Origin: Isoetes taiwanensis
Taxonomy: Eukaryota; Streptophyta; Lycopodiopsida; Isoetales; Isoetaceae
Assembly (NCBI GenBank): GCA_021234155.1
Contig: JAJEKV010000067.1
Span: 4,457,279 to 4,521,278 of the forward strand
Reading direction: 5' to 3'
Length of the DNA: 64,000 bases
A model generated the notes under the pieces. The model did no database searches and was not told where the DNA came from. It saw only the letters and a list, made by a program, of their open reading frames with translations. The stretch's first letter is position 1. Each line of letters opens with the position of its first letter. Positions 35,208 through 45,455 of the stretch are shown here, piece after piece. The position numbers were made by a program, and so were the translations under genes.

Positions 35208-35680
35208 GACCTGTTGTGTTTTTCACTCTAAATGGCCTTAGACTTGTGTTTTTCATCTTGAGAGCTTTAGATCTGCGTTTTTTATTTTGGAGGGCCTTAG
35301 AACTGCATTTTTCACTCTGAGCTGCCTTCCTCGACTGGCAAACCTGCGTTTTTCGCTTTAAGCTGCCTTTCTCGACTCGCGAGTCGAGAAAGGCCTTCTG
35401 ACCCCTAAAACCTGCGTTTTGGTTTTTGCTTGCCTTTTCGACTTCGCGAGTCGAGAAAGGCCTTCGACCCCTAAAACTCGCGTTTTTAAGCCTTGTTACG
35501 CCTTTTCGACTCTTCGTGAGTCGAGAAAGACCTTCTGACCCCTAAAACCAGCGTTTTTCGCCTTGAGCTGCCTTTCTCGACTCGCGAGTCGAGAAAGTCC
35601 TTCTGACCTGTGTTTTTCCCTCTGAGCTGCCTTTCTCGACTCGCGAGTCGAGAAAGGCTCTCAGGCCTGCATTTTTCAAA
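35208..35680. repeat. minisatellite with a perfect palindrome per unit
   Basis: Units of roughly 55-70 bp contain CTGCGTTTTTC, GAGCTGCC, the palindrome CTCGACTCGCGAGTCGAG with TTT/AAA arms, and CCTTCTGACCCCTAAAAC. Five units carry the palindrome. In the best ones it extends to 30 perfect bases (35365-35394). Units to the left lack it and are more diverged. A related near-palindrome (CTCGACTAGTGAGTCGAG) sits at 32962-32979 in the same transposon. Confidence 0.88.
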
Positions 35681-35699
35681 AATGGCCCTAAGAACTGTG

Positions 35700-36475
35700 T
35701 TTTATTTTATTTGAGTTGCCTGTAGCATCACTTGACTAACTTGATTTTGTCTTTTGCAGTCCTTATCTCGACCAGATAGTACATGCTTGGGAGCAATGAA
35801 AAGACCAATTCATTGAAGAAAGATGCCGAGAAGAGGGTGGTGACATCAGTTGGACATACAAGCACGTGACCCATGAAGGAACTTCTCATACAAATTTCTA
35901 TCGTCTGTAAGTTGCTCTATGACTTGGAGAGAGCTCCACGCGCCCTTTGCACTAGGAGGTTCATGTGTGAAGAGGGTGTAATCATTATGCCCATACGACC
36001 ACTATGGTCTCTTCACCCACTGTAATATATATTGTAATGAGCCCATTTATAAATATAAGGTATCTCAAAACTAGTATTTTTTGGTGATTAAGTAAACAAT
36101 TTGTTTAATTTTTGTTGGAATTTGTGATCTCTTGTCTACCCACCTAAGAAAATAGAGCCAAAATGTTCAACTAAGAATCTTTTCCAACTAGAACTTTGGT
36201 TTCAATCTATAATGAAATTCCTATGTTTGAGTTGCATTGTTCTTGTTCTCGACTCAATTTATTAATAAAAATTAATTTTCCATTAGAACCTTTGGTAATG
36301 AAATTCTTATGTTTACGTTGCATTGTCTTCATCTCGCCATGCTATCTAGGAAAACTGGAAGAAAATCTTGGATGCACACTAATAGACAGAAATTGCAATT
36401 ATGGCCAATTTTCGGGTCGAGGTGCTTCTTTTTGTGTAAATTAACAGAGTTCCGCAAAAAAGTGGGAATGGAATG
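35700..36475. other. right interior of the TIR element
   Basis: AT-rich sequence with no recognised coding potential. Confidence 0.4.
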
Positions 36476-36709
36476 AGTCCCACTTTAATTAAATACGACT
36501 TGTATGCACCTGTTTTCTGTGGAATAGAAGGAAACGTTTGTCTCAGGCTTACTCCTTTTTTTCACGGATTCCTATTCTTCAATGACTCCTAAGCTTCAAG
36601 AACTGCAAATAAAAAGCCAAGAATACTAAGATTTGGAGCTGGATTTTTTCCAAAATCTGAAGCTGCTGGAACTTTTATATGCACCTTAAGCTTCTTTGTT
36701 TCAGAGATC

Positions 36710-37854
36710 TCTGCTTCAACGACTGCAAATAGAAGCACAAACTCGTAAATCCTAATACCTGCGAAATGCTAATAGAAGCACAAACTCCTGTTATGTTTCA
36801 TACTTGCTTCACCGATTCCTCTTCTTCAAACAACTCCACGAACTTCAACAACCGCAAATAGAAAGCAAAAACACCGAGTTTTGGAGCTTGAAATCTAATA
36901 GAAGCACAAATAGACGATAAACTCCTGTTCGATATGTTTCATACACCTTGGTGATCCTCGCACTCTGGAACCTCCTTTTGAGATCTAGTCCGCAACCCTT
37001 TCAAAGAGGGGTTTCCACGCAAAATCTGATTCACAAAGTTAATGACTTTGAATAAAATCATATTTTGAAGATTGATGGAGGAAAAAGAAACTCAAAGAAA
37101 ACAAACCTCAAGCTAAAAGGGGCTCCAAAATCTCGTAAGGAAGGCTCCAGAAATTCAAAACCTCAAGCTAAGAATAGCTCGAGGAGACTTGTAAGAACGG
37201 CTCCGGGGAATGCCTTCTTTTCCAAACCTCAAACTAAAAATGGCTCCAAATGAATCTAAGAAGGACAAACAGACTTCAAGAATGCCTTCTTTCAATCCTC
37301 AAGCGGATGAACGGCTCTGGAAAAATATCGGCAAAGCGGGTCGAGCTACAAATGCAAAAAAATGTTGAGAGTCCTCCCAGAACCATCCGCTTGAGAGATC
37401 TGCGCATTTGAAGCAAAAAACAATGAAGAATGAACCCAAATTTTTTACCTCAACGGTCAAGGCGTCAAAATCCATTTGAAAGGCGACAAAGAATCCATTT
37501 GAATAGAAATTTGCAAGAGAAATGGCGAAGAATGCAGGTCGGATCAAAGAATAGAGAGCACAAAAAATGAGCAAGAATCATACTCGCCTTGCTATAGCTC
37601 GATTGCTCCAGCTCCAACTCGCTTCAAGCTCCCTTAGCCGACTGCAGAAACCATCTTCTTGTCTACTAGCTTCTGCATGCGTCTCCAAGCTCCAAGAATC
37701 GAATGCAAGATCTTAAGAACTCAGACGATTTTTTTGAAACCCTAAGCCACCACGATTTTCCTTCAATGAGCAAGGCAGGAGCGGAGCTGTAAACGGCAAC
37801 CTCTTGAAGATCGAAAGAAATCGGTAGATTTTGCGGAACCGGTGAATCCAAGCG
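36710..37854. other. interior of Helitron unit D near its 5' end
   Basis: Contains diverged repeats of AATAGAAGCACAAACTC (about 36730-36920) and CTCAAGCTAAAA / GGCTCC words (37100-37320). No supported gene. Confidence 0.4.
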
Positions 37855-38111
37855 TTGATGTGCTCTGCTTTGATGTGCTCTGCTTTGGCGAACTCTGGTT
37901 GCCATGCTGTGCTGCGGTTAACCGACGGGCACCGCCCACAACCAAGAGAGATAAAGTCGCTGCCGGAAAAATGAAGAGAAGAAAAAAAAAATGTTGGAAG
38001 AAGGCATTTGGCCGGAAAAAGCGTTACATGGCCGGAAGAAGCGTTACATCCGGCGCCGGAAAGGGCACACCGGAAAGAGGAAAGAGAAAGGGCAAAAACT
38101 TTTTAAGTAGA
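37855..38111 (-). repeat. Helitron family 5' terminal region
   Basis: On the minus strand the terminus TCTACTTAAAAAG is followed by a GC-rich CCGG-laden region ending near GCCAAAGCAGAGCACA. The same 230-260 bp occur at 23250-23489 and 27120-27388, and partly at 20090-20215. The base before the terminus is A, so this is a true insertion edge rather than a unit-to-unit junction. Confidence 0.85.
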
Positions 38112-38184
38112 TTATCATGGAACTTTTTTTATCAACAGGTAATTGTCGATGGTTTTTTCTACGCCCACGATTTGGGTTGGAGTT

Positions 38185-38445
38185 CAATGGAAACCTCCCC
38201 ACTTTTCCATGGAAATCTCCCCCACTTTCAACTTTCCCTGGAAACCTCCCTCATTTTCCCGGAAACCTCCCCACCTTTCCCTGGAAACCTCCCCAACTTT
38301 CCAAGGAAACCTGGGGAGGTTTCCATTTTGGAAAATAGGGGAGGTTTCTGGAAACCTCCCCATCTTTCCTGGAAAACTAGGGGAGGTTTCCATATACAAA
38401 ACAGGGGAGGTTTCCATGGAAAATTGGGGAGGTTTCCATTAAAAA
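38185..38445. repeat. left subterminal foldback array of element 2
   Basis: GGAAACCTCCCCA and its complement GGGGAGGTTTCC repeat about a dozen times, direct on the left and inverted on the right. A smaller satellite of the array lies at 38583-38680. Confidence 0.9.
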
Positions 38446-39351
38446 TTAGTAAAAAAAGCCTCCACGATGTGCCTTGATCCACGAGTTTCTTTAATAGCCA
38501 CCTCGGTGGTTGTGTAAACATGCCCTTAGTAATTACACCCGCCTTTATTAATTATGGCCTTTTATTTTTTTTAAAATATTTTATGGAAACCTCCCCAACG
38601 TTCCAGGCAAACCTGAAGAGGTTTCCATTTTGGAAAATAGGGGAGGTTTCCATTTTGGAAACTAAGGGAGGTTTCCATAGAATGTTTATCAATGCACAAT
38701 TAAAAATTAAAATCAACCATGCACAACTAAAATTAACATCTATGCATGAAACTATTTCTTTCTATTATACATCCGTTTCAATGAATTTTAATGTTTCTTA
38801 ATAGTTCGAACATGGTACAATAGCAAGTACATAGCACACTAATGCGCACAATAAAAAGAAATTGAAACAAAATGCACTAACCATTCAAACAAAAAACATA
38901 CAAACCACTACCCGTTTGGGATCAAAGAAAATACTGTATAAGGCATACCATTATTTACAAAATTCCAAGAACATTGGGAATTCTTTTACAATAAAACCTC
39001 GGGGAAGTTTCTCAAAAAAGTTTCTAAAAGCAAGACAAATTCAATTCCAATCCAATTCAAACCACTATCGAAAATTTTGAAAATTTTGTATAAATTTATT
39101 ATTGAAAAAGAGTAGTACAAAGAGCTCTTTTGCCAAGAAGAGCTTGTGAGAATACAATATCCATGTTTGGAATAAATAGTACTGAGCCAGCTTCGTGATA
39201 TCAAAGTTGAAAATCTCCTTGTGTGGGCTTACCTGACATCACGCTATTTGTGGCAAGTATATAAGTCTTCGATTCTTCTTTGCCAATTATCCTTTGCCAA
39301 TTATCCTGGTGATCATAAAATCTTTGGAGTGAAAACCTGCCAAAATTTGCA

Positions 39352-39470
39352 AAATTTAGATAGATGCAAATTTTAAAACTCTATCTAGTATCAAGTTTCA
39401 AAATTTTAAAACTCTATCTAGTATCAAGTTTCAAAATTTTGAAACTCTATCTAGTATCAAATTTTAAAAC
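39352..39470. repeat. short tandem repeat in element 2
   Basis: AAACTCTATCTAGTATCAA with TTTCAAAATTTT spacers occurs three times at about 35-bp spacing. Confidence 0.85.
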
Positions 39471-39673
39471 TCAGAACAGAGAAGCTTTTGTGTTCAAAAA
39501 GAAAAGGAAAAGGCCATTGCTAGATTGAAAAATGTGCTTTATTTGTCTCTGGCCTGATAATTCTGAAAGATGTTAGTGGAATCATAGAACCTGGAATGTT
39601 TGTTTTTGCTAGCCGTCTTCCTCTCTCTATGGTTTCTCTTTTGTTGCAGCCTTATAATCTCTATCTCTATCTC

Positions 39674-40477
39674 TTATAATCTCACGTAATTGAAAGGATC
39701 CTCTCTGATGGTGGATAGGCATTGAGATTGTGAAGCCATATATGCCTGCCTCCTTTCAATCATAGCATCGTTTTGACCACGTATTGCAACTCTTTCTGGC
39801 TGGATATAATGACTATGAAGTTCCGTATTGTGGCTTGGGAAGTTTCTTGACAGTCTAGTTACATCCATTCCATCATAGGTACCATTTAGCAGTTGAAAAT
39901 TCCTTGAACCATTCCTTCATGCTGCAAGCTGCAATTTTGCATTTTGGGATTCAACAGTGAAGGAAAAGTTCGAGCATTGGGGTGCAGGTCCATTGGAAAC
40001 CACATAGGATGGTAAATTCTCTGGCATGTTCTTAACAGATTGATAAGAATAGGTCGTGATTGCTTCCACTGACTTCTGCAACAGGCTCTGTTCGTCAACA
40101 GCATACCAACTAGATGAACGTGGGTACTCCTTGACAGGCTCAGAGAAAAATATACTAGGAGGCACTTCTGCATCAACATGTTTTGGCTTTTGGATAGTGG
40201 ATAATGTGCCTCCATCAGTAACCCCTTGGAATTTTAAGTCAACACTCTTGAACATTGTAGGGGCTGCTGAGCCAGTTGTATTTTCTGCTAAACTCATTAT
40301 GTCCATTAAATCTGCTTCTCGAACTGTCTGAGAGTAAACAACAGAGCTCTGAGGATTTCTATCATTCTGTACAAATTGCCTTGATCTTGATTCTCTAGTA
40401 GCATATGGGAAATCACTGGTGGAATCCAACAGGAGTTCCCTAAATTTGTAAGAATTAGGAAACACCTCTTCAGGGCC
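39674..40477 (-). pseudogene. captured exon of an unrecognised plant gene
   Basis: On the minus strand one frame runs from about 40477 to 39674 and is broken by a single in-frame TGA at 39917-39919. Before it the protein reads PNSYKFRELLLDSTSDFP ... IMSLAENTTGSAAP; after it, RNGSRNFQLLNGTYDGMDVT. Composition is polar and Ser/Gln/Asn-rich, like the disordered part of a nuclear or regulatory protein, with no named domain. The single in-frame stop and its position inside MULE ends suggest a captured fragment. Length is about 265 codons. Confidence 0.5.
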
Positions 40478-41334
40478 TCATTTTCTCTGAATCATGTGTG
40501 AAGGTGTCTGTCCTCTAGGACTCAGTAGAACCCTCGAGGTGTTTTTGACTGCATGCAACCCTCAAGGCAGCATCTTTCATTTCCATGCAATTCATTATAT
40601 AGGATGCCGGATGGACCTGGTTGTTCACAAACGACTGGAATAGGAAGATGAATCGGCAAGAGAAAAAAAACGAGGGGTAAAAACGACAAGGGGAAATGCG
40701 CAGTTTACTTTAAGACACGAAACAAAGAAAATGGGTTTTCAGCTGCCGAAGTCGCGTCTCCTGTCAAGGTAAGTAACCCGCGGATCTAAAAGTTTTTTGG
40801 TACTTGGAAGTTTGTAATAAGGCTTGAAGCAAGCATGAAGCAGGAAGAATACAAGCGAAATCGGCATGAAGCAGGAAGAATACAAGTGAAAATTAGCAGA
40901 AAACCTATTGCACGACTCCGGCAAGGGGAAAAAAAACGAGATGGGCAGTGCAAATTATTCACCTGATAGCAAATGGAAACCTTACGCTTGCTTCAGAGCC
41001 TTCAATCCGCTTGCAACCGCTTCAGAGCCTATGCATGGGACCAAATCTCAGAATAAGAATATGAAATAGCCAAAGCATAATCAAAGAAGTTCCGGCCAAA
41101 GATGCAGCAGCAGAAATAAGCATACCCTGGCCCTTTTTATCTCTCTCAGCAACTCCGACCTTTTGTTGCAATCCCTTCCTTTTAGTTGCGAATCCGGTCC
41201 GGCAAGGGCCTCCACTTGAATCTCACGAATAATTTAGAGTTTTTCGCGCTTCTGTTTTGCTATAGAAAAGAGCCGTTCATATTAAATTCTGGTATTTATG
41301 ATATCGTTTGATCAAAAAATTCTAATCTCATTGG

Positions 41335-41425
41335 AAACCTCCCCAATTTTCCCAAATGGAAACCTCCCCAAGCTTCCGTGGAAAGCTGGGGAGGTTTCCA
41401 TATAGGAAAATTGGGGAGGTTTCAA
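41335..41425. repeat. right subterminal foldback array of element 2
   Basis: Two direct GGAAACCTCCCCAA copies are followed by two inverted GGGGAGGTTTC copies, ending just inside the right terminal repeat. Confidence 0.88.
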
Positions 41426-41476
41426 GTCTTGGGAGTTAACCAGATTCGGGCGTATATAATTTGAGCAGGTAATTGT

Positions 41477-41919
41477 ATTTAGAGGGACCCTGTGAAGTCG
41501 GTCTTGCAATTGACACCCACTTTGAAACATTCCTCCTAGATTCCCTCAGTATTGCCTGTGGCCTATTGCCCATATATTCCCTCAGTATTGCCTATTGCCT
41601 GTATATTCTCTTATGATTTCCTAGATTACAAAAGATTTCTCTAAAGCTTCCTCTTCTCGAATTCCTCTAAGATTCCCATAAAGATTAGATTTTGTCAAGT
41701 TTCTCTTAGAGTTCCCAAGATTTTGTAAAGATGACCCCATCACAAAAGGCGTCATGTGTGAAAGAATCTATTAATATTTTCTTAGACCTCTGATTCCTTC
41801 AATATTATTCTAGATTTTTCTCAAATAGCAATGTCTATCATATTTGGCTAAACAGAACTTGCTATTTTCTTACAATTGACTAGTGCAATAAACTCATGCA
41901 CTAGTTAAGAATGATAAAT
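41477..41919. other. spacer downstream of SEC11
   Basis: AT-rich sequence with short repeats (ATTCCCTCAGTATTGCCT twice, about 41550-41600). It probably includes the 3' untranslated region of the minus-strand gene. Confidence 0.4.
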
Positions 41920-44073
41920 TCAAAATCTCCTTATTGGTAAGTGTACATTAATCTTTTGATGGAATACAAATAGTCCAAGAGCTCCAATGAGGATGAACTG
42001 CACATAAACGTGACAACCGTTATTAGTGTGTTAATTCCAAAAAGAACTCACTGCTTCATTCAAGGTACCTTGACAAATGGTAGCTCAGTCATAATCTTCA
42101 CCAGCTCCACCAGCTTAATCATAATAATTTTAACCCACCCAACATATGGTAAGAAGCTGCATAGCACAAGGACTTGGTCATCAATTGGAAAATTAATATT
42201 GGAAAGAAAATAAATAGGGCATTCGTTGTTGAAAAGACTGCATCTAGTCTATGAGCACTTTCCTCTTAGCTTGTCAAGTAAAATCAAATAAATACGAAAA
42301 GCCAATAATCTTAATGGAAAAATTGCTTTGGCATGTTCGTGTAAACTGAGCTTGTTATGAAAAACTGACCCTGTTAAAGCAAACATGAACAACATAATTA
42401 CCCGACAGCGCGTCCCATGATATGGCGACGTTGAAGCCACTGCTGACCTCGAGCATAGAAAACTCGGTCGTCTCGAGTGTTATTGTCACCTGAAGATCCA
42501 AGTGCAATAAAGATAAAGTCAAACTTGTACCGCCACAAGCAGTATTTGACAATTAAACTAGATTATACCTTTCGTGAGCAAATCCACCTCACCCGTTCCT
42601 TCACGCTCATGGACCTGCAATGCAATATGAACTTCAATTATTAAGTTTTCCATAAAGAGGTTTCAAGATTCTCTACTAGTAAAATATACATCCAAGCCTC
42701 TTGCACTGCACTGCATGCATAAAGCAGTGCCCATCAACATTTATGTCTTAATCTTACCCTACTGACCTACCCCATTGTGGCAGCGGAGACACTAATTGCT
42801 CCATTTCAATGCCTAATTCCCTAACTGCAACTTCACAGTAAAAATCCCATAGTTCTTTTATCTTTGATCCAGAATAATTTTTCTGTTGTTGCCCATTATT
42901 GCAAGACACAGAACACTCATTAACTAAATCAATTCAAACACGCATGAAGGCTATGTGCCTCTTTCTCGACTTTCCAAAGTATAAATTGATAAATCATATA
43001 AAACTTTATGAACAGGTAGAGCATTGGCGAAATGGTGACATCAAAATTATCACATGCCAACTAATAGGTGTAACATCTTTGTGGTAGCCAACAGAACCAA
43101 TAAAATTTAGATGAAGATGAACATAGCAGCTACTTTCTTCCTCGAACTTGAGCTAACTACTTCTTCTGGAGTTGGGCAGGAGTCAATTTCGTCCATATGT
43201 GCTCTACAATAGAAAAAATAATTGGTCCAAAGGACATGTTCAGTTTCTTTTTTCTGGTCCAGAATAAGGAAGAACCATTGATCTTGCCTTTGGGAGATCA
43301 AGATTGGCACAAACAACAAAATTCAGGTCAAGCAAGACACCTAGAAGAAGCACCTTCAGTTTCCATATAGAGATGATGTTCATCAGCTCTTAAGCCAACT
43401 ATTCTACTAATGTAAGGTAACATGCATAACTAATTGGCAGAAGAAGAAATATTTCACATGACCATGTTAAGAATTTAACTAGCTTGTTAAGCATAAGAGA
43501 TACACCTACCTCAATTACACGATGGACAATAGGTATTTCATCTTTACGACCCTGCAAAGAGAACAACAAAATCAGCTTAAAGTACACTAATGCAGCCTAA
43601 AACAAAATGACAGAGGCATACATAAACACGGTAAACAACGATATCTCCAACTCGAATTGGGGAATTACTCATATGTAAAAAAAGTATATCACCCTGCAGA
43701 AAAGAGTTTAACAAAATCAGAATTCTTTTTTTTTTTTTTTTTTAAACAAAATCAGAATTCCATGCAGCCATAGTGAGAAAATAAATGGCATTTAGGTTTA
43801 CACACCCTTTTGAAAGCAGGTTCCATGCTTCCAGACAGCACAACGGTCACCGGAGCTTCAATTCCAGTGACAGACATTAGAACTTTCCATATGATTAACG
43901 ATGTTGCAAACGTCATTCCTGACAATGGAATAGTTGAAGAGATCATAAGGAATCAGCTGAAAAAGGTATAAAAGAAAATTGTATGAGCATTGAGCATCTT
44001 ACATACCAATGCTAATCGCCTGAGTAACGAGCTTGCGAACATTTGTCTGTTTGACGGAAGAGATCGTATTCAT
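41920..44073 (-). CDS. SEC11: SEC11-type signal peptidase complex catalytic subunit, 8 exons
   Basis: This gene encodes the endoplasmic-reticulum serine protease that removes signal peptides from secretory proteins. Predicted exons on the minus strand are 44073-44007, 43918-43806, 43693-43622, 43551-43510, 42614-42569, 42489-42402, 42156-42069 and 41997-41920, all with GT/AG borders and matching phases, giving 197 codons. An N-terminal membrane segment ([16 protein letters not shown]) precedes the catalytic serine in VLSGSMEP. The catalytic histidine is in IPIVHRVIE and the acidic box is [16 protein letters not shown] and FLPYVGWV follow as in the family. Exon 7 has about nine extra residues (IKLVELVKI) before MTELPFVK, and the C-terminus after FILIGALGL diverges from the usual VITSKE ending. 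It is slightly longer than the usual ~180 aa. It is the only gene here that looks intact. Confidence 0.88.
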
Positions 44074-44158
44074 CCTTAGCTCCTTCCAAAAAATCTCTGG
44101 CAAAACAGAGTTTGTTTGTGGAATTTCTCACAAAATTGAATTTATTGTATAGGGGAGG
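44074..44158. promoter_or_regulatory. 85-bp divergent intergenic region
   Basis: This short gap separates the SEC11 start codon from the first codon of the divergently oriented LRR receptor frame. Any SEC11 promoter must overlap it or lie in the receptor remnant. No clear TATA box was identified. Confidence 0.3.
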
Positions 44159-45455
44159 GTGCCTTTTGCGCCCTTTCTCAGCCTTTTGCCTTTACCATTG
44201 ATCTTTTATACTGCACAGAATGCCTCAATTCCGGCATCAGATTCGAAGGAGGCATATTATATGCGGCATTTGAGATACTCTTTGAGAATACCAGACTTTT
44301 ATTGGAGGAGGACAGCGGATCCCTGTACTTGGAGAGGCGAAAGGAATGGCGAACCCTATCTGCCATATCTGCGCTCTTTCAATGCAACCAGGTTTGTCTT
44401 TCTGAATTGTTTGGTAGCCTTTCTTCTCTGCAGATCCTGGATCTAACTTCCTGTTGAATCAATGGTTCCATCCCTCGCTTGGAAATTTGATCACTTTAAA
44501 TGTTCTTTCTCTTAGCACAAGTAACCTTGCTGGTGCCATTCCAGCCAGTTTTGGGAACAGTAATTGTCTATTTGTCCAATGCGTAAATTACCTGGTCAAA
44601 AACTTCCTCCTCCTGCTCATTTTCCTCCTTGAGTAGTTCCAGTTCCTCTGCATCAAAGTCCTCAGCTTTGGTTCTTTTTGCACCATCTCTTTTCCTCGTG
44701 CTACTGGGTGTCAAGACATGCTTAAATTCGTCCATGATTGACTTGATTTGTCTTGAATCGAGAAGCATACCAACAATCTATAAACTGAAACATATTGCGC
44801 CATGCTTAAAAAAAGCTCATGTATGCTTAAACAGTAACATATAGAATGCAAGCATTAGTATGAAAGACTGTGAACATCACAGATCAGATTCCAAAGAAGA
44901 TATAGAGTCTGATGATGACAGGTATATGATTTATTTCTTTTGCTAGGCAGTTGAACGGGATCAGTCATACGTTAAGCAACTTTGTGACTACATAGTGCCT
45001 GCTCTCGTTGAAGCATTGCATAAGGTTATAGCTACCATCAATTTTTGGCTTCTAGAAGTCTATAGGTATTTTTGGTTTGACATAAGTCTATAGGTATTGT
45101 CTGCTCTTTGGCAATATTCCTCAAGAGATTGGAAAATGTCAAAACAATCCCTGAAAATGTTTTATCCATCTTAGGGTTGCAGCAGCTTGACCTCTCAACA
45201 AGGTGGGCTTTACCTTCAAGCTTTTCTGATCTTACAAATATACAGACAGCAGACTTCTCCAACAATCAGTTGTATGGTCTCTTACCAGAAGGGCTTTCTC
45301 AGTGGAAAAATATTACCCTACCTGATCTCTCTAGCAACTATTTCAATGGTACCGTGCCAAGTGTTAGTGGTTCAAAAACTGATCAGAACTGTTTTACAAA
45401 TGCGCAGAAACAGTGCAGCAATGAAACATGCACATCTTTCTACACGCAGCAATGA
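44159..45455 (+). pseudogene. decayed LRR receptor-like kinase (extracellular part)
   Basis: It starts with a hydrophobic leader (FLSLLPLPLIFYTAQ), then the LRR N-terminal cap (TADPCTWRGERNGEPY). After a donor at 44391 and acceptor at 44433 come LRR units (LGNLITLNVLSLSTSNLAGA). After a gap that holds an importin exon, further LRRs follow (LQQLDLSTRWALPSS, LTNIQTADFSNNQLYGLLPE, LPDLSSNYFNGTVP) and a cap with paired cysteines (NCFTNAQKQCSNETC). This layout resembles the At2g16250-type receptor kinases. A frameshift lies near 44450, spliced reading meets stops, and no transmembrane or kinase part follows 45455. Confidence 0.78.
44592..44776 (-). pseudogene. importin-5 (karyopherin beta-3) exon fragment
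   Basis: The minus strand reads SIMDEFKHVLTPSSTRKRDG and then AEDFDAEELELLKEENEQEE-EVFDQ, ending at a good donor (CAG/GTAATT at 44592/44591). The run of acidic residues AEDFDAEE...LKEENEQEEEVFDQV is a hallmark segment of importin-5/RanBP5, the nuclear import receptor for ribosomal proteins. Only this one exon (about 60 residues of roughly 1,100) is present, inverted inside the LRR receptor remnant, so it is a transposed or captured exon. Confidence 0.85.

Larger units (their letters stand above)
32455..36501. mobile_element. 4.0-kb TIR transposon with 4-bp target duplication
   Basis: Perfect 25-bp terminal inverted repeats begin AAGTCGTATTTAATTAAAGT (32455-32479 and 36477-36501). GTAT flanks both sides, and the homologous empty site in copy 1 carries a single GTAT. 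The interior holds a purine tract, minus-strand open frames at 33280-34128, two minisatellites and a poly-G run, but no transposase I recognise. A 4-bp duplication does not fit hAT (8 bp), Mutator (9 bp), CACTA/Harbinger (3 bp) or mariner (TA) unless the true duplication is shorter. Confidence 0.88.
27389..38111 (-). mobile_element. Helitron unit D (10.7 kb, composite, outermost 5' end)
   Basis: The 5' end TCTACTTAAAAAG starts at 38111 on the minus strand and is preceded by A, as expected at a host AT target. The 3' end CTAG is at 27389-27392, but an 11-bp deletion has removed one arm of the tail hairpin. The 5' 250 bp (37855-38111) match those of units B and C. The unit is swollen by nested material: a 555-bp segment present twice, a gene-fragment unit at 28263-30923 and a TIR element at 32455-36501. 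A tail-like remnant near 31224-31290 suggests it may itself be a fusion of two units. Confidence 0.72.
38147..41467. mobile_element. Mutator-like foldback element 2 (Pack-MULE type)
   Basis: GGTAATTGT is duplicated at 38138-38146 and 41468-41476 (the match extends to 11 bp as CAGGTAATTGT). The left end starts CGATGGTTTTTTCTACGCCC and the right end, read inward, starts TGCTCAAATTATATACGCCC, closely matching element 1 (7242-9778). Its foldback motif is GGAAACCTCCCC instead of GGAAACCCTTCCGG. The interior carries an exon-like minus-strand frame at 39674-40477, as in gene-capturing Pack-MULEs. No transposase is seen. It begins only 36 bp from the outer end of the Helitron series. Confidence 0.84.

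Noticed and set aside
38117-38521. Several frames of 70-100 codons
   Set aside because: Repetitive peptides made from the GGAAACCTCCCC foldback array.
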